From Kribbella sp. NBC_00382 (GTDB lineage Bacteria > Actinomycetota > Actinomycetes > Propionibacteriales > Kribbellaceae), in the NCBI RefSeq assembly GCF_036067295.1, contig NZ_CP107954.1, positions 496,001 to 560,000 on the forward strand: a DNA stretch of 64,000 nucleotides. Reading direction: 5' to 3'. A model generated the notes under the pieces. It was not told the DNA's origin. It searched no databases and saw nothing but the letters and a program-made list of their open reading frames with translations. The position numbers were made by a program, and so were the translations under genes. Positions within the stretch are counted from its first letter, which is position 1; the number at the start of each line of letters is the position of its first letter. Positions 18,614-26,859 of the stretch are shown here, piece by piece.

Positions 18614-19272
18614 TCGGCGTACTGGTGGTGGAGGACGACTTCCGCGTCGCTCAGGTCCATGCACTGTTCGTTGCCCAGGTCATCGGTCTTGAGGTTGTCG
18701 GCGTTGCCCACACCGCGGCCGACGCGCTGCGGCTGGCCGCCGAGCTCAAGCCCGACCTCGTGCTGCTGGACAGCTATCTGCCCGACCGGCCGGGGATCGA
18801 GCTCGCGACGGACCTGACGGCCGACATCTTCATGGTCACCGCGGATTCGTCGGCAACCTCAGTTCGGGCCGCCTTCGCTGCGGGTGCACTGAACTACTTG
18901 ATCAAGCCGTTCAGCTCCGAGCAACTGACCTCGCGCCTGCGTGCGTACGTCCGCTACCGCACCCTGCTGGGCGGTCAACTGGAGGAATTGAGCCAGCAGG
19001 CTATCGACCGAGCGGTGGACGCCCTGCACGACGCCGACCGCCCGCCGACACCGAAGGGCCAGTCGCCGGTCACTGCCCGGCTGGTGACGAGCGCCCTGCG
19101 GAAGGCCGGTGAGCCGCGGACCGCTGCTGACCTGGCGGCGCAACTCGGAATCTCCCGGGCGACTGCCCAGCGCTATCTGGCCGCACTGGCCGACGACGGC
19201 CGCGCAGTACTGAGTCTGCGCTACGGATCGACCGGACGCCCAGAACATCAGTACCACTGGGCATCACGCTGA
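18610..19272 (+). CDS. CitB/DcuR-type response regulator
   Basis: 220-residue regulator. The receiver domain has the acidic pocket VEDDF, phosphorylation site Asp54 in LVLLDSYLP and the conserved Lys99 in YLIKPF. The C-terminal half holds a helix-turn-helix of the CitB type (ADLAAQLGISRATAQRYLAAL). It is phosphorylated by the kinase encoded immediately upstream (ATGA overlap). Plausible targets are the divergent importer and its own operon. Its 3' end overlaps that of the convergent endonuclease IV gene by 9 bases. Confidence 0.9.
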   Translation: MIGVLVVEDDFRVAQVHALFVAQVIGLEVVGVAHTAADALRLAAELKPDLVLLDSYLPDRPGIELATDLTADIFMVTADSSATSVRAAFAAGALNYLIKPFSSEQLTSRLRAYVRYRTLLGGQLEELSQQAIDRAVDALHDADRPPTPKGQSPVTARLVTSALRKAGEPRTAADLAAQLGISRATAQRYLAALADDGRAVLSLRYGSTGRPEHQYHWASR

Positions 19273-20091
19273 GTACTTGCTACAAGCAACCTTTCGGGTG
19301 GCGCGCAGGTTCTTGAGCAGGGCAACATCGCGTACGTGGGTCGGGGTCTCCACCAGAACCGGTACGTCCACCAGTGCCGGATGGGCGAGGAAGGCGGCCA
19401 GTGTCGGCAGCCCGATGGTGCCGACGTCGAGGGATTCGTGCCGGTCCCGGTGCGAGCCTCGAGGGTCTCGGCTGTCGTTGACGTGGATCAGCTCGATCGC
19501 GCTCGCCAGACCGTCGATCAGCTGCGGATCGGCGAGATCCTCACCGGCGGCATGCAGGTGGCAAGTGTCCAGGCAGAGGCCGACCCGCTCGTCGTCGACG
19601 GCCCCGAGGTACTCGATCGTGCTGCCGATGGTCGACGCCATCGATTCGCCCGCACCCGCGGTCGGCTCGATCAGCAGGCGGACGGCCGGATCGGCCCGAT
19701 CGACGAGCGGGCTGATCAACCCGGGCAGGGCAGCCAAGGCCGTCGTACGCCGTCCCGGGGTGACCGATGACCCGGCGTGGACGACGACTGCGGTGGCGCC
19801 GAGGTCCGACGCACGTTGCAGGGTCAGCTCCAGGGCAGCCAGCGAACGGGACAGCACCAACTCCGACGGAGCACCGAGGTTGATCAGGTGTGGGGCGTGC
19901 ACCACGACCGGCAGCGCGCGCTCGGCACACGCGGCCCGGAAGGCCTCGTCAGCGGCGGGGTCGGCGGCTCGCGGCGCCCAACTGCGTGGGTTGCCCGCGA
20001 ACAGCTGGATGATCTCGGCACCGACCTCGTCCGCCTCCGCCAGCCCGACCTTCACCAGCCCACCGCCGACTGCCACGTGCGATCCGATCAC
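19264..20091 (-). CDS. nfo: Endonuclease IV (AP endonuclease)
   Basis: 275-residue TIM-barrel AP endonuclease for base-excision repair. Metal-ligand motifs are readable in order: VHAPHLINLG, VHAGSS (the usual HPGS with Pro replaced by Ala), LIEPTAGAGES, GLCLDTCHLHAAGED, IHVNDSRDPRGSHRDRHE and VLVETPT. The family block HENIGEG reads HESLDVG here, a mild divergence that keeps the histidine. It is somewhat shorter and more divergent than E. coli Nfo but complete. Its stop lies inside the convergent response regulator gene. Confidence 0.88.
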   Translation of the reverse strand: MIGSHVAVGGGLVKVGLAEADEVGAEIIQLFAGNPRSWAPRAADPAADEAFRAACAERALPVVVHAPHLINLGAPSELVLSRSLAALELTLQRASDLGATAVVVHAGSSVTPGRRTTALAALPGLISPLVDRADPAVRLLIEPTAGAGESMASTIGSTIEYLGAVDDERVGLCLDTCHLHAAGEDLADPQLIDGLASAIELIHVNDSRDPRGSHRDRHESLDVGTIGLPTLAAFLAHPALVDVPVLVETPTHVRDVALLKNLRATRKVACSKYSA

Positions 20092-20211
20092 TGCCCCAGC
20101 CTAGGCATGCCCTCCACCCGAACGTCCGGCCGCTCCGCTCACCTGAGCGATTGGGTTGGGTCCCCCGCGTGGGTGAGGCGGGTGGACTGGTGGACGTCCT
20201 AGGGTGCGGGG

Positions 20212-22182
20212 ATGGACGTGGCGTTGGTCGGCCTGGTCAATATCGGGATCTTCATGTTCTTGTTCGTGCCGGTGTCGCAACGGTTGCTGGGGGTGCGGTT
20301 CGGGTTCGGGCGGCTGGCGGTCGGGGCCGCGCTGACGCTGGCCATCGCCGGGCCGCTGGCGACCGCGCTCTCAGGACCGCAACCGTGGACCGGGTCGAAC
20401 GGGGCCGCGTTTGCCTTGCTGGCTTTGACGGCGCTGTGTTCGATGCTTGCCGGACTCATCTTTCTCGTCCTCGCCGAGGCGCTGGTACCGACCGGATCGT
20501 TGCCCAGGGCCCGTGACCTCCGCCGGGACCTGACCGGCCGGATCGCACGCACCCGGCGGTACCTGCAGATCCTCCGGATCGCGATCAAGCACGGCCTCGG
20601 CCCATACCTGCGTGGCCGCCGCCGACCCGGTCACGAGAACGCAGCCGGGCAGGCGGATCTGGCCCGATCGCTCCGGCTCGCGCTCGACGAGGCCGGCGTC
20701 ACCTTTGTGAAGCTCGGCCAGGTGCTGTCCACCCGCAGCGACGTGATCCCGGCCTCGGTCGCGCTCGAGCTCAGCCGATTGCAGGACCAGGTCTCCCCCG
20801 CGCCATGGGATCAGATCGAGGCCGTACTCACTGAGGAACTCGGTGCACCACCCCAGCAGGTGTTCGCCGACTTCTCCACCGAGCCGCTTGCCGCCGCATC
20901 GGTGGCTCAGGTCTACACGGCCCGGCTGGACGGTGTACCGGTCGTCGTGAAGGTGCAGCGTCCCGGGATCGCGTCGGTCGTCGAGCGAGATCTGGACATC
21001 GTGCAGCGGTTGGCCCGGTTGCTCGAGCGCAACACCGACTGGGGCAAGTCGATGGGCGTGCGTTCCCTCGCGACCGGGTTCGCCGATGCGATGCGCGAGG
21101 AACTCGACTTCACGGTCGAGGCAGGCAATATGGCCAGCGTCGCGGCCGGTAAGTCGGTGGTGGGCAACCGCGACATCGTCGTACCGGAGTTGTATCCGAA
21201 GTACTCCACCCGCCGTGTGCTGACCATGCAGCGCCTCGACGGGATCGGCCTCGGTGGCGCCGCCAAGTCGATCGCGGAGCGCGGGCTGGACGCCGCCCGG
21301 CTGGCGAAGGTGCTGTTCGAGTGTCTGCTCGGCCAGGTCGCGATCGATGGCGTCTTCCACGCGGATCCGCATCCGGGCAACTTCCTGCTGCTCACCGACG
21401 GCCGGATCGGCATGCTCGACCTGGGCTCGGTCGGGCGGCTCGATCCGTCCACGCGCGAGGCGTTGCAGCGGTTCCTGCTCGCCGTCGACCACGGCGATCC
21501 GGTGGCCGCGACCGATGCGCTGCTGGAGATCGTCTACCGGCCGGACGTGATCGACGAGCAGAGCCTGGAGCGCGCGGTCGGGCAGTTCATGGCCCGGCAC
21601 CTGGGCGCCGGCGCGGCGATCGGGCCGGCGATGTTCAACGACCTGTTCAAGATCATCACCACACATGAGTTGGGTGTTCCGCCCGAGGTCGCCGCGGTCT
21701 TCCGAGCGCTGGCGACCGTCGAGGGCACGATCGCGCGGATCTTCCCTGCCTTCGACCTCGTTGCTGCCTCACGGTCGTTCGCCGCTGCCCACGTCACCGA
21801 CCGGCTCGCACCCGACGCACTCCGCCGTACTGCCACCGAGGAGCTGGCCACGTTGCTGCCGATGCTCCGCAGGCTGCCGCGCCGGATCGACCGGATCGCG
21901 GCCGCCGCGGAGAGCGGTCGGCTCGGCCTCAACGTCCGCCTCTTCGCCGACGAACGCGACCGGCGGCACCTGACCGGTCTCCTCCACCAGGCGCTGCTGG
22001 CTGTCCTCGGCGCGACGGCGGGCCTGATGGCAGTACTCCTCCTCGGTACCCCGGGCGGCCCCAAGGTCACCGATACCGTGACGCTCTACCAACTCTTCGC
22101 CTACAACCTGCTGGTCATCTGCGCCGTTCTGGTGCTCCGGGTTCTCGTTCTGGTGTTCCGGCTGCCTGATTCCCGCAGTTGA
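20212..22182 (+). CDS. UbiB/ABC1 (AarF) family atypical kinase, membrane-bound
   Basis: 656-residue ABC1-family protein. About three N-terminal helices (residues 1-100) precede the kinase-like domain and two helices lie at the C-terminus. Diagnostic motifs are FVKLGQVLSTR (the KxGQ motif), the Ala-rich loop AAASVAQVYTA, the ATP lysine in VVKVQRPG, EELDFTVEAGN (ExD) and HADPHPGNF with LDLGSVGRL. These proteins bind ATP and support quinone biosynthesis or lipid handling. The extra membrane helices resemble the actinobacterial AarF class. No operon partner is obvious; the MFS gene follows 25 bases later. Confidence 0.85.
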   Translation: MDVALVGLVNIGIFMFLFVPVSQRLLGVRFGFGRLAVGAALTLAIAGPLATALSGPQPWTGSNGAAFALLALTALCSMLAGLIFLVLAEALVPTGSLPRARDLRRDLTGRIARTRRYLQILRIAIKHGLGPYLRGRRRPGHENAAGQADLARSLRLALDEAGVTFVKLGQVLSTRSDVIPASVALELSRLQDQVSPAPWDQIEAVLTEELGAPPQQVFADFSTEPLAAASVAQVYTARLDGVPVVVKVQRPGIASVVERDLDIVQRLARLLERNTDWGKSMGVRSLATGFADAMREELDFTVEAGNMASVAAGKSVVGNRDIVVPELYPKYSTRRVLTMQRLDGIGLGGAAKSIAERGLDAARLAKVLFECLLGQVAIDGVFHADPHPGNFLLLTDGRIGMLDLGSVGRLDPSTREALQRFLLAVDHGDPVAATDALLEIVYRPDVIDEQSLERAVGQFMARHLGAGAAIGPAMFNDLFKIITTHELGVPPEVAAVFRALATVEGTIARIFPAFDLVAASRSFAAAHVTDRLAPDALRRTATEELATLLPMLRRLPRRIDRIAAAAESGRLGLNVRLFADERDRRHLTGLLHQALLAVLGATAGLMAVLLLGTPGGPKVTDTVTLYQLFAYNLLVICAVLVLRVLVLVFRLPDSRS

Positions 22183-22186
22183 CCTC

Positions 22187-22196
22187 AAGCGCGCTT
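22187..22196. promoter_or_regulatory. Short palindrome before the MFS gene
   Basis: AAGCGCGCTT, in the context CCTCAAGCGCGCTTTAAG, lies in the 25-base gap between the UbiB-like and MFS genes. It shares the TCAAG/CTTGA theme with palindromes at 46487 and 54613. It could be an operator for the MFS-TetR pair, but the short core is weak evidence. Confidence 0.25.
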
Positions 22197-22207
22197 TAAG
22201 TCCAACG

Positions 22208-23611
22208 ATGGGGGCCATGTCTGTGACCGAGGTCCCCACGAAACCGCCGCGCCTGTTCAGCGGGCCGCATCTCCCCCTCGTCTTCGGCGCCGTCGCCCTG
22301 GTGACGCTGAGCGCGTTCGAGAACCGGGCGGTGGGGACCGCGTTGCCGACGATGGTCCGGGAGTTCGACGCGCTCGGCCTGTTCGGGCTGGCGAGTGCGG
22401 CGCCCAATGCGAGCTACCTGGTCGCGCTCGCGATTGCCGGCCAGTGGAGTGATCGTCGCGGGCCGATCCCGACCCTGCGGGCAGGCGCGATCGCGTTCGC
22501 CCTCGCCCAACTGCTCGTCGGTACTGCGCAAGGCATGCCGATGGTGGTGGCCGGGCGGTTGCTGAGCGGGCTGGCGGAAGGGCTGCTCGACGTCGGATTG
22601 ATGGTGCTCGTCGCCAGGGCGCTTCCCGCCGTACTGCGGCCGCGGATGTTCTCGTTGTTCGCGGCGATGTGGATCCTGCCGTCGGTGGTCGGGCCGGTGC
22701 TGACCGGGTTCGTGACCGAGCAGGTTGGCTGGCGATGGGTCTTCCTCGGCGCGGTCGTCCTGCTCGTGCCGAGTTGGTTCCTGCTCCAGCCTGCGATGCG
22801 GCTCGCCAGGCGGACGCCCGCGCCTGAGCGCAGTACGGAGGATGCTGCGGAGTTGGCCGCGTGGCGGGCGGCCATGCCGTGGGCGTTCGCGGCGTCCGTC
22901 GCGCTCTTCTCGATGACGCTGGCGGGCGATCATCTCGAGCGGCACCATCTCCTTGCAGGGTTGACGATTCTGGTCAGTTTGCTGGTGCTCGGCGCTGCGG
23001 CGGTACGGGTGATGCCTCGCGGCACCTTCGTACTCCGTCGCGGGTTCCCGTCGGTGGTCGCCGTCCGCGGGCTGACCGGCGCGGCCTTCGCGGGCACTGG
23101 CGCCTACCTGCCCCTGCTCCTGACTTTGCGCCACGACTTCAGCCCGTCGCGCGCGGGCATCACGCTCTCGATCACCGGCGTCAGCTGGGCGTTCGGCTCT
23201 TGGCTGCAAGGCCGCGAGCACGGCATCCAGCGCGTGACGGTACTCCGAACAGGCCTGACCGTGATGACCGTCGGGCTGGCCGGCACCTCCCTCCTAGCGT
23301 GGGCGGGCGACGTCATCTGGCCCGGCCTGATCGGCTGGATGATCTCGGGCATCGGCATGGGCCTCAGCTCGTCCAGCCTCTCGGTGCTCACTCTCGGACT
23401 GTCGGACGACAGCAACTCCGGCCGCAACGTCAGCGCCGCCCAGATGGCCGGCACGATGAGCATCGCCACGGCTCTCGCGGTCAGCGGAACCCTGCTCGCC
23501 CTCAACGCCGACGCCCCCGGCGCCTGGGTCTTCGGCGCCATCATCACCGCCAGCTCCGCCCTCGCGCTGGCGGCGCTGGCCACCGCCGCCAGGATCCGTT
23601 TGCTTGAGTAA
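22208..23611 (+). CDS. MFS transporter, probably drug-export type
   Basis: 467-residue polytopic membrane protein with 12-14 helices. The first block FENRAVGTALPTMVREFDALG and the segment GQWSDRRGPIPTLRAG match the N-terminal and loop 2-3 motifs of drug:proton antiporters. The start is ATG 22208 or 22217. A TetR-type regulator begins 14 bases after the stop, the usual layout for an inducible exporter. Substrate unknown. Confidence 0.85.
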   Translation: MGAMSVTEVPTKPPRLFSGPHLPLVFGAVALVTLSAFENRAVGTALPTMVREFDALGLFGLASAAPNASYLVALAIAGQWSDRRGPIPTLRAGAIAFALAQLLVGTAQGMPMVVAGRLLSGLAEGLLDVGLMVLVARALPAVLRPRMFSLFAAMWILPSVVGPVLTGFVTEQVGWRWVFLGAVVLLVPSWFLLQPAMRLARRTPAPERSTEDAAELAAWRAAMPWAFAASVALFSMTLAGDHLERHHLLAGLTILVSLLVLGAAAVRVMPRGTFVLRRGFPSVVAVRGLTGAAFAGTGAYLPLLLTLRHDFSPSRAGITLSITGVSWAFGSWLQGREHGIQRVTVLRTGLTVMTVGLAGTSLLAWAGDVIWPGLIGWMISGIGMGLSSSSLSVLTLGLSDDSNSGRNVSAAQMAGTMSIATALAVSGTLLALNADAPGAWVFGAIITASSALALAALATAARIRLLE

Positions 23612-23618
23612 GCTAAGG

Positions 23619-23636
23619 TTTGCTCATGCGAGCAAA
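23619..23636. promoter_or_regulatory. Palindromic operator centred on the tetR start codon
   Basis: TTTGCTCATGCGAGCAAA has perfect 7-base arms around ATGC, and that ATG is the start codon of the TetR-family gene. Binding here would block both initiation of transcription of a near-leaderless message and translation start. The MFS stop is 8 bases upstream, so the TetR promoter would lie within the MFS 3' end. Probably autoregulation. Confidence 0.55.
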
Positions 23637-24204
23637 TCGGACTCTGACCGAGCAGGCGCGGCGGGCGCAGATCGTGACCGCGGCGATCGAGGTGATCGCG
23701 CGCGACGGGGCAGCGCAGGCGTCGTTCAAGTCGATCGCACAGGAAGCCGGGCTGAGTAGTACGGGGATGATCTCGTACCACTTCGCCGGCAAGCAGGAGC
23801 TGATCGCGGAGGTCGGCCGGGAGATCCTCGAGCGGTTCGGCGAGTTCGTCCTGGCCCGGACGAGCGGCGTCGAGGAGCCCGCTGCGATCCTCCGCGGTTT
23901 CGTCGAGGCCAACGTCGAGTTCCTCCGAACCCACCGCAGCCACGCCGCCACGCTGATCCGGATCAAGAGCGACCTCGCCCCGGTTGAACTGGCCCTCTCC
24001 GACCAGGCCGCCCTCGCCGCTGTCCTCCAGCAGGGACAGACCGACGGCGTACTACGAGACTTCGACCCCCAGTTGATGGCCGTGATGATCCTGTCGATCC
24101 GCGACGGCCTGGTCCGCCAGTTCGACCTCGACCCCGCCCTCGACCTCGACGCGGCAGCCGCGGAGTTCACCGCACTGGTCGACCTCGCGACCAGGAAGGC
24201 GTGA
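23626..24204 (+). CDS. TetR-family transcriptional regulator
   Basis: 192-residue regulator. The N-terminal HTH shows QARRAQIVTAAIEVI and the recognition block SSTGMISYHFAGKQEL. The C-terminal ligand domain is helical without an obvious family. It probably represses the upstream MFS gene and itself through the palindrome over its start codon. ATG 23626 is chosen because it matches the usual short lead before the first helix; a TTG two codons earlier is unlikely. Its TGA overlaps a GTG of the esterase frame. Confidence 0.9.
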   Translation: MRANRTLTEQARRAQIVTAAIEVIARDGAAQASFKSIAQEAGLSSTGMISYHFAGKQELIAEVGREILERFGEFVLARTSGVEEPAAILRGFVEANVEFLRTHRSHAATLIRIKSDLAPVELALSDQAALAAVLQQGQTDGVLRDFDPQLMAVMILSIRDGLVRQFDLDPALDLDAAAAEFTALVDLATRKA

Positions 24205-24206
24205 CA

Positions 24207-25787
24207 ATGCGACGTCTACTCGGACTAGGAGCCGTCCTGCTCCTGCTCACCGCCTGCAACAAAAACGCTGTACCAGGATCTGACACACTGGATCCGGTCG
24301 TCCGTACCGACGCCGGCGACGTCCGCGGCGTGGTGCACGACGACCACCGCGTCTTCAACGGCATCCCGTACGCCGCGCCGCCCGTCGGCGACCTGCGCTG
24401 GACCCCGCCCGCGCCAGTCAAGCCCTGGACCGGCGAGCGCGCAGCCATCAAGCCCGGCAGCCCATGCCCGCAGGTCAAGAGCGCCATCGCCGACCTGTCC
24501 AGCGACAACGAGGACTGCCTGTTCCTCAACCTGACCACGCCCCACAGCGCGTCCCCGCAGAACAAGAAGCCGGTGATGGTCTGGATCCACGGTGACGGCG
24601 CGATCGGCTCGGGCGACCAGTTCGACCCGACCCGGCTCGCGGTCGACGGCGACGTCGTGGTGATCACCTTCAACTACCGGCTCGGTGTCTTCGGCGCCTT
24701 CGGCCACCCCGAACTCGAGGACTCCGGCACGATCGGCCTCCAGGACCAGCGCGCCGTACTGCGCTGGGTCCAGCGCAACGTGGCCGCCTTCGGTGGCGAC
24801 CCCGGCAATGTGACGCTCTTCGGTGTCTCGTACGGAGCGACCGCGACGGGTGCGCACCTAATGTCGTCGCTGTCGCGAGGGCTGTTCCACAAGGTGATCA
24901 TGCAGAGCGGGTTCACCCTGATGGACCTGCCGGCCGGCGCGCTCTACCCCGGCATCCCCGCACTGCCGTGGCTCGGCTGGACCACAACGGCAGGCTCCGC
25001 TTCGCAAGGTCAGGCTCTCGCGAAGCAACTCGGGTGCGAGGACCTTGCCTGCCTGCGCAAGGTGCCCGTCGCGAAGATTCTCGCGGTGCCGCAGGTGATG
25101 AACATCTTCCAGGCGTACGCCCTCGGCAATGCTCAACTGCCTGCGGATCCGGCTCAAGCACTTGCCGACGGCAACTTTGCTGAGGTGCCCGTGTTGGCGG
25201 GGACGACGCGGGACGAGCACACCACCTTCGTCGCCTTCTTCCGTGAGTTGGCCGGGCAGCCGGTGACGGCCGCCGGGTATCCCGAGTTGCTCCGGACCGC
25301 GTTCGGCGCCGATGCGCAGAAGGTCTTGGCGGAGTACCCGTTGAAGGACTACCCGACGCCAGCGAGGGCTTGGGCGTCGGTGATCACGGACCGGATGTGG
25401 GCCCAGGCTCAGCTCCGGCAGAACCAGTTGCTCTCGGCGAAGAACCCGTTGTGGTTCTACGAGTTCGCCGATCGGGACGCTCCGACGGACATCCCGTTCC
25501 CGAAGGGGTTCGATCCGGGCGCTTGGCACGGCGGCGACGTCGGCTACCTGTTCCGGGACGCGGAGGGCGCGGCGGCGATGCGGCCCGACCAGGTCGCCCT
25601 GTCCGACACGATGATCGCGTACTGGACGAACTTCGCGCATCGCGGAGATCCCAACGGTTCCGGCGTACCGGAGTGGAAGCGATTCAGCACCCCGGACACC
25701 GTCCAGTCGCTGGCCCCCGGCAAGATCGCGCCGGTCGGCTACTCGGCCGAGCACCAACTGGAGTTCTGGCGGGGTCTGGGGCACTAG
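24207..25787 (+). CDS. Type B carboxylesterase, lipoprotein
   Basis: 526-residue alpha/beta hydrolase of the carboxylesterase B / para-nitrobenzyl esterase family. The N-terminus MRRLLGLGAVLLLLTAC is a lipoprotein signal with lipobox LTAC. The nucleophile elbow reads GVSYG (usually GESAG), the acid lies in GTTRDEHTTF and the His in AWHGGDVGYLF, so the triad is intact. The oxyanion loop HGDGAIGSG carries Asp where family members have Gly (HGGG). ATG 24207 has GGAAGG seven bases upstream; GTG 24201 overlaps the TetR stop. Its stop codon TAG forms the first bases of the large hairpin downstream. Confidence 0.85.
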   Translation: MRRLLGLGAVLLLLTACNKNAVPGSDTLDPVVRTDAGDVRGVVHDDHRVFNGIPYAAPPVGDLRWTPPAPVKPWTGERAAIKPGSPCPQVKSAIADLSSDNEDCLFLNLTTPHSASPQNKKPVMVWIHGDGAIGSGDQFDPTRLAVDGDVVVITFNYRLGVFGAFGHPELEDSGTIGLQDQRAVLRWVQRNVAAFGGDPGNVTLFGVSYGATATGAHLMSSLSRGLFHKVIMQSGFTLMDLPAGALYPGIPALPWLGWTTTAGSASQGQALAKQLGCEDLACLRKVPVAKILAVPQVMNIFQAYALGNAQLPADPAQALADGNFAEVPVLAGTTRDEHTTFVAFFRELAGQPVTAAGYPELLRTAFGADAQKVLAEYPLKDYPTPARAWASVITDRMWAQAQLRQNQLLSAKNPLWFYEFADRDAPTDIPFPKGFDPGAWHGGDVGYLFRDAEGAAAMRPDQVALSDTMIAYWTNFAHRGDPNGSGVPEWKRFSTPDTVQSLAPGKIAPVGYSAEHQLEFWRGLGH

Positions 25788-25950
25788 TGCCCCGAGTTCG
25801 AAGTTGTTTGACAGTGGGAGGTGTCCAGGTGCGTGCATCGCGGTGCTTGAGGAGCGTCCTCGATGCGGAGCATCGTGGATGATTCTCAAGTGCCGTGAGG
25901 TGCGTGCCTGGGCGCCTCCCACGTCAAAGAACTTCGGACTCGGGGCACTA
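25785..25950 (+). ncRNA. 166-nt long hairpin with all wobbles G-U on the plus strand
   Basis: Bases 25785-25866 fold back on 25870-25950 around loop GGA. Pairing by hand gives 81 facing positions: 65 Watson-Crick, 12 G-U, four mismatches (25806/25929, 25837/25899, 25854/25882, 25860/25876) and one bulged A at 25813. All 12 wobbles are G-U in the plus-strand RNA; none is A-C. The outer end overlaps the esterase stop codon and a 16-bp palindrome, GGGGCACTAGTGCCCC (25778-25793). The 3' foot ends 11 bases before the ATG of the dehydratase gene, with no other ribosome site visible. The type label is a best guess: structured RNA, MITE-like repeat or long terminator. Confidence 0.55.
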
Positions 25951-25961
25951 GAGTGTCGGCT

Positions 25962-26249
25962 ATGGCTGAGCTGCTGACGGATGACCAGATCGATGCCGCG
26001 TTGCGCGACCACCTGCCGGAGTGGAAGGTCGTGGACAACGCGCTGGTGCGCAGCGTGAAGAAGGACTCGTTCATGGACGGCATCCGGCTGGTCGCCACCG
26101 TCGCCCAGCTGGCCGAGTCGATGAACCACCACCCGGACATCGACATCCGCTACACCACGATCACCTTCAAGGTCACCAACCACGAGGCCGGCGGCCTCAC
26201 GGACGACGACCTCGTCCTGGCCCGCCACATCGACACCGCCGCCGGCTGA
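25962..26249 (+). CDS. Pterin-4a-carbinolamine dehydratase
   Basis: 95-residue enzyme of the PCD/PhhB family that dehydrates 4a-hydroxytetrahydropterin and helps recycle the cofactor of aromatic amino-acid hydroxylases. The conserved core WKVVDNALVRSV and the catalytic ESMNHHPDIDI are present, as is FKVTNHEAGGLTDDD near the end. Start is ATG 25962 or GTG 25953, two bases after the large hairpin. No pterin-dependent hydroxylase is in the window. The hairpin foot could control access to its start. Confidence 0.9.
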   Translation: MAELLTDDQIDAALRDHLPEWKVVDNALVRSVKKDSFMDGIRLVATVAQLAESMNHHPDIDIRYTTITFKVTNHEAGGLTDDDLVLARHIDTAAG

Positions 26250-26306
26250 CCTCAGCCTGCTCAACCGAAGTCCAGCCCCAGCCGGTCAGCGCCGAGCTGC
26301 CGTCAG

Positions 26307-26849
26307 TCAGGTCGCGGGGTTGAGCTGTGCTGCGTCCGGCCATGCCATCCGCAGTCCGTTGGGAGTGCCGTTGAGCCGGTCCGGATCACCTCCAGGCGGA
26401 GCCACAGGCGCGGTCTCCACGCACTCGGCTCCGACCGCGACGTAGAACTGCTGCGCCGCGACGTTCTGCTCGAGCACCCACAGATACATCGCGTCGCCGC
26501 TCGCCTGATCAACCACGGCCTGCGCCGCACGCCCCAGCAACTGCCGGCCGATCCCGCCCCGCCGCCGGTCGTGCACCACATGCAGGTTGTCGACCAGACT
26601 CCCCCACACCGGGTCGAGATCGAACATCACATGGACGAACCCAACGAACTCGCCATCCTGCTCAGCAAGAATCGTCGCCGTACCACCCGGATCGATCAGC
26701 CGCTTCGACCACACCGACACCCGCTCCGCGACCAGCTCCCCATCGAGGAACGCATCGGCGAACGCCCCGCGATAATTCCGCCGCCAACTATCCGCGTGCA
26801 GCCCCGCAACCCGCTCCGCATCACCAGCACCCGCCGACCGAAACTCCAC
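26307..26849 (-). CDS. GNAT-family N-acetyltransferase
   Basis: 180-residue acetyltransferase. The acetyl-CoA binding segment reads LHVVHDRRRGGIGRQLLGRA (motif A) followed by LWVLEQNVAAQQFYVAVGA (motif B). I chose GTG 26849 because VEFRSAGAGDAERVAGLH is the family start and AGGA precedes it; the longer upstream frame overlaps the VOC gene. It begins 11 bases after the VOC stop, so the two are co-transcribed. Substrate unknown. Confidence 0.8.
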   Translation of the reverse strand: MEFRSAGAGDAERVAGLHADSWRRNYRGAFADAFLDGELVAERVSVWSKRLIDPGGTATILAEQDGEFVGFVHVMFDLDPVWGSLVDNLHVVHDRRRGGIGRQLLGRAAQAVVDQASGDAMYLWVLEQNVAAQQFYVAVGAECVETAPVAPPGGDPDRLNGTPNGLRMAWPDAAQLNPAT

Positions 26850-26859
26850 AGCCTCGATC

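Noticed and set aside
25778..25951. Insertion with a 10-bp target duplication (GGGGCACTAG on both sides)
   Set aside because: The repeated ends are also part of the hairpin arms, so they cannot be told from terminal repeats; no transposase is present.
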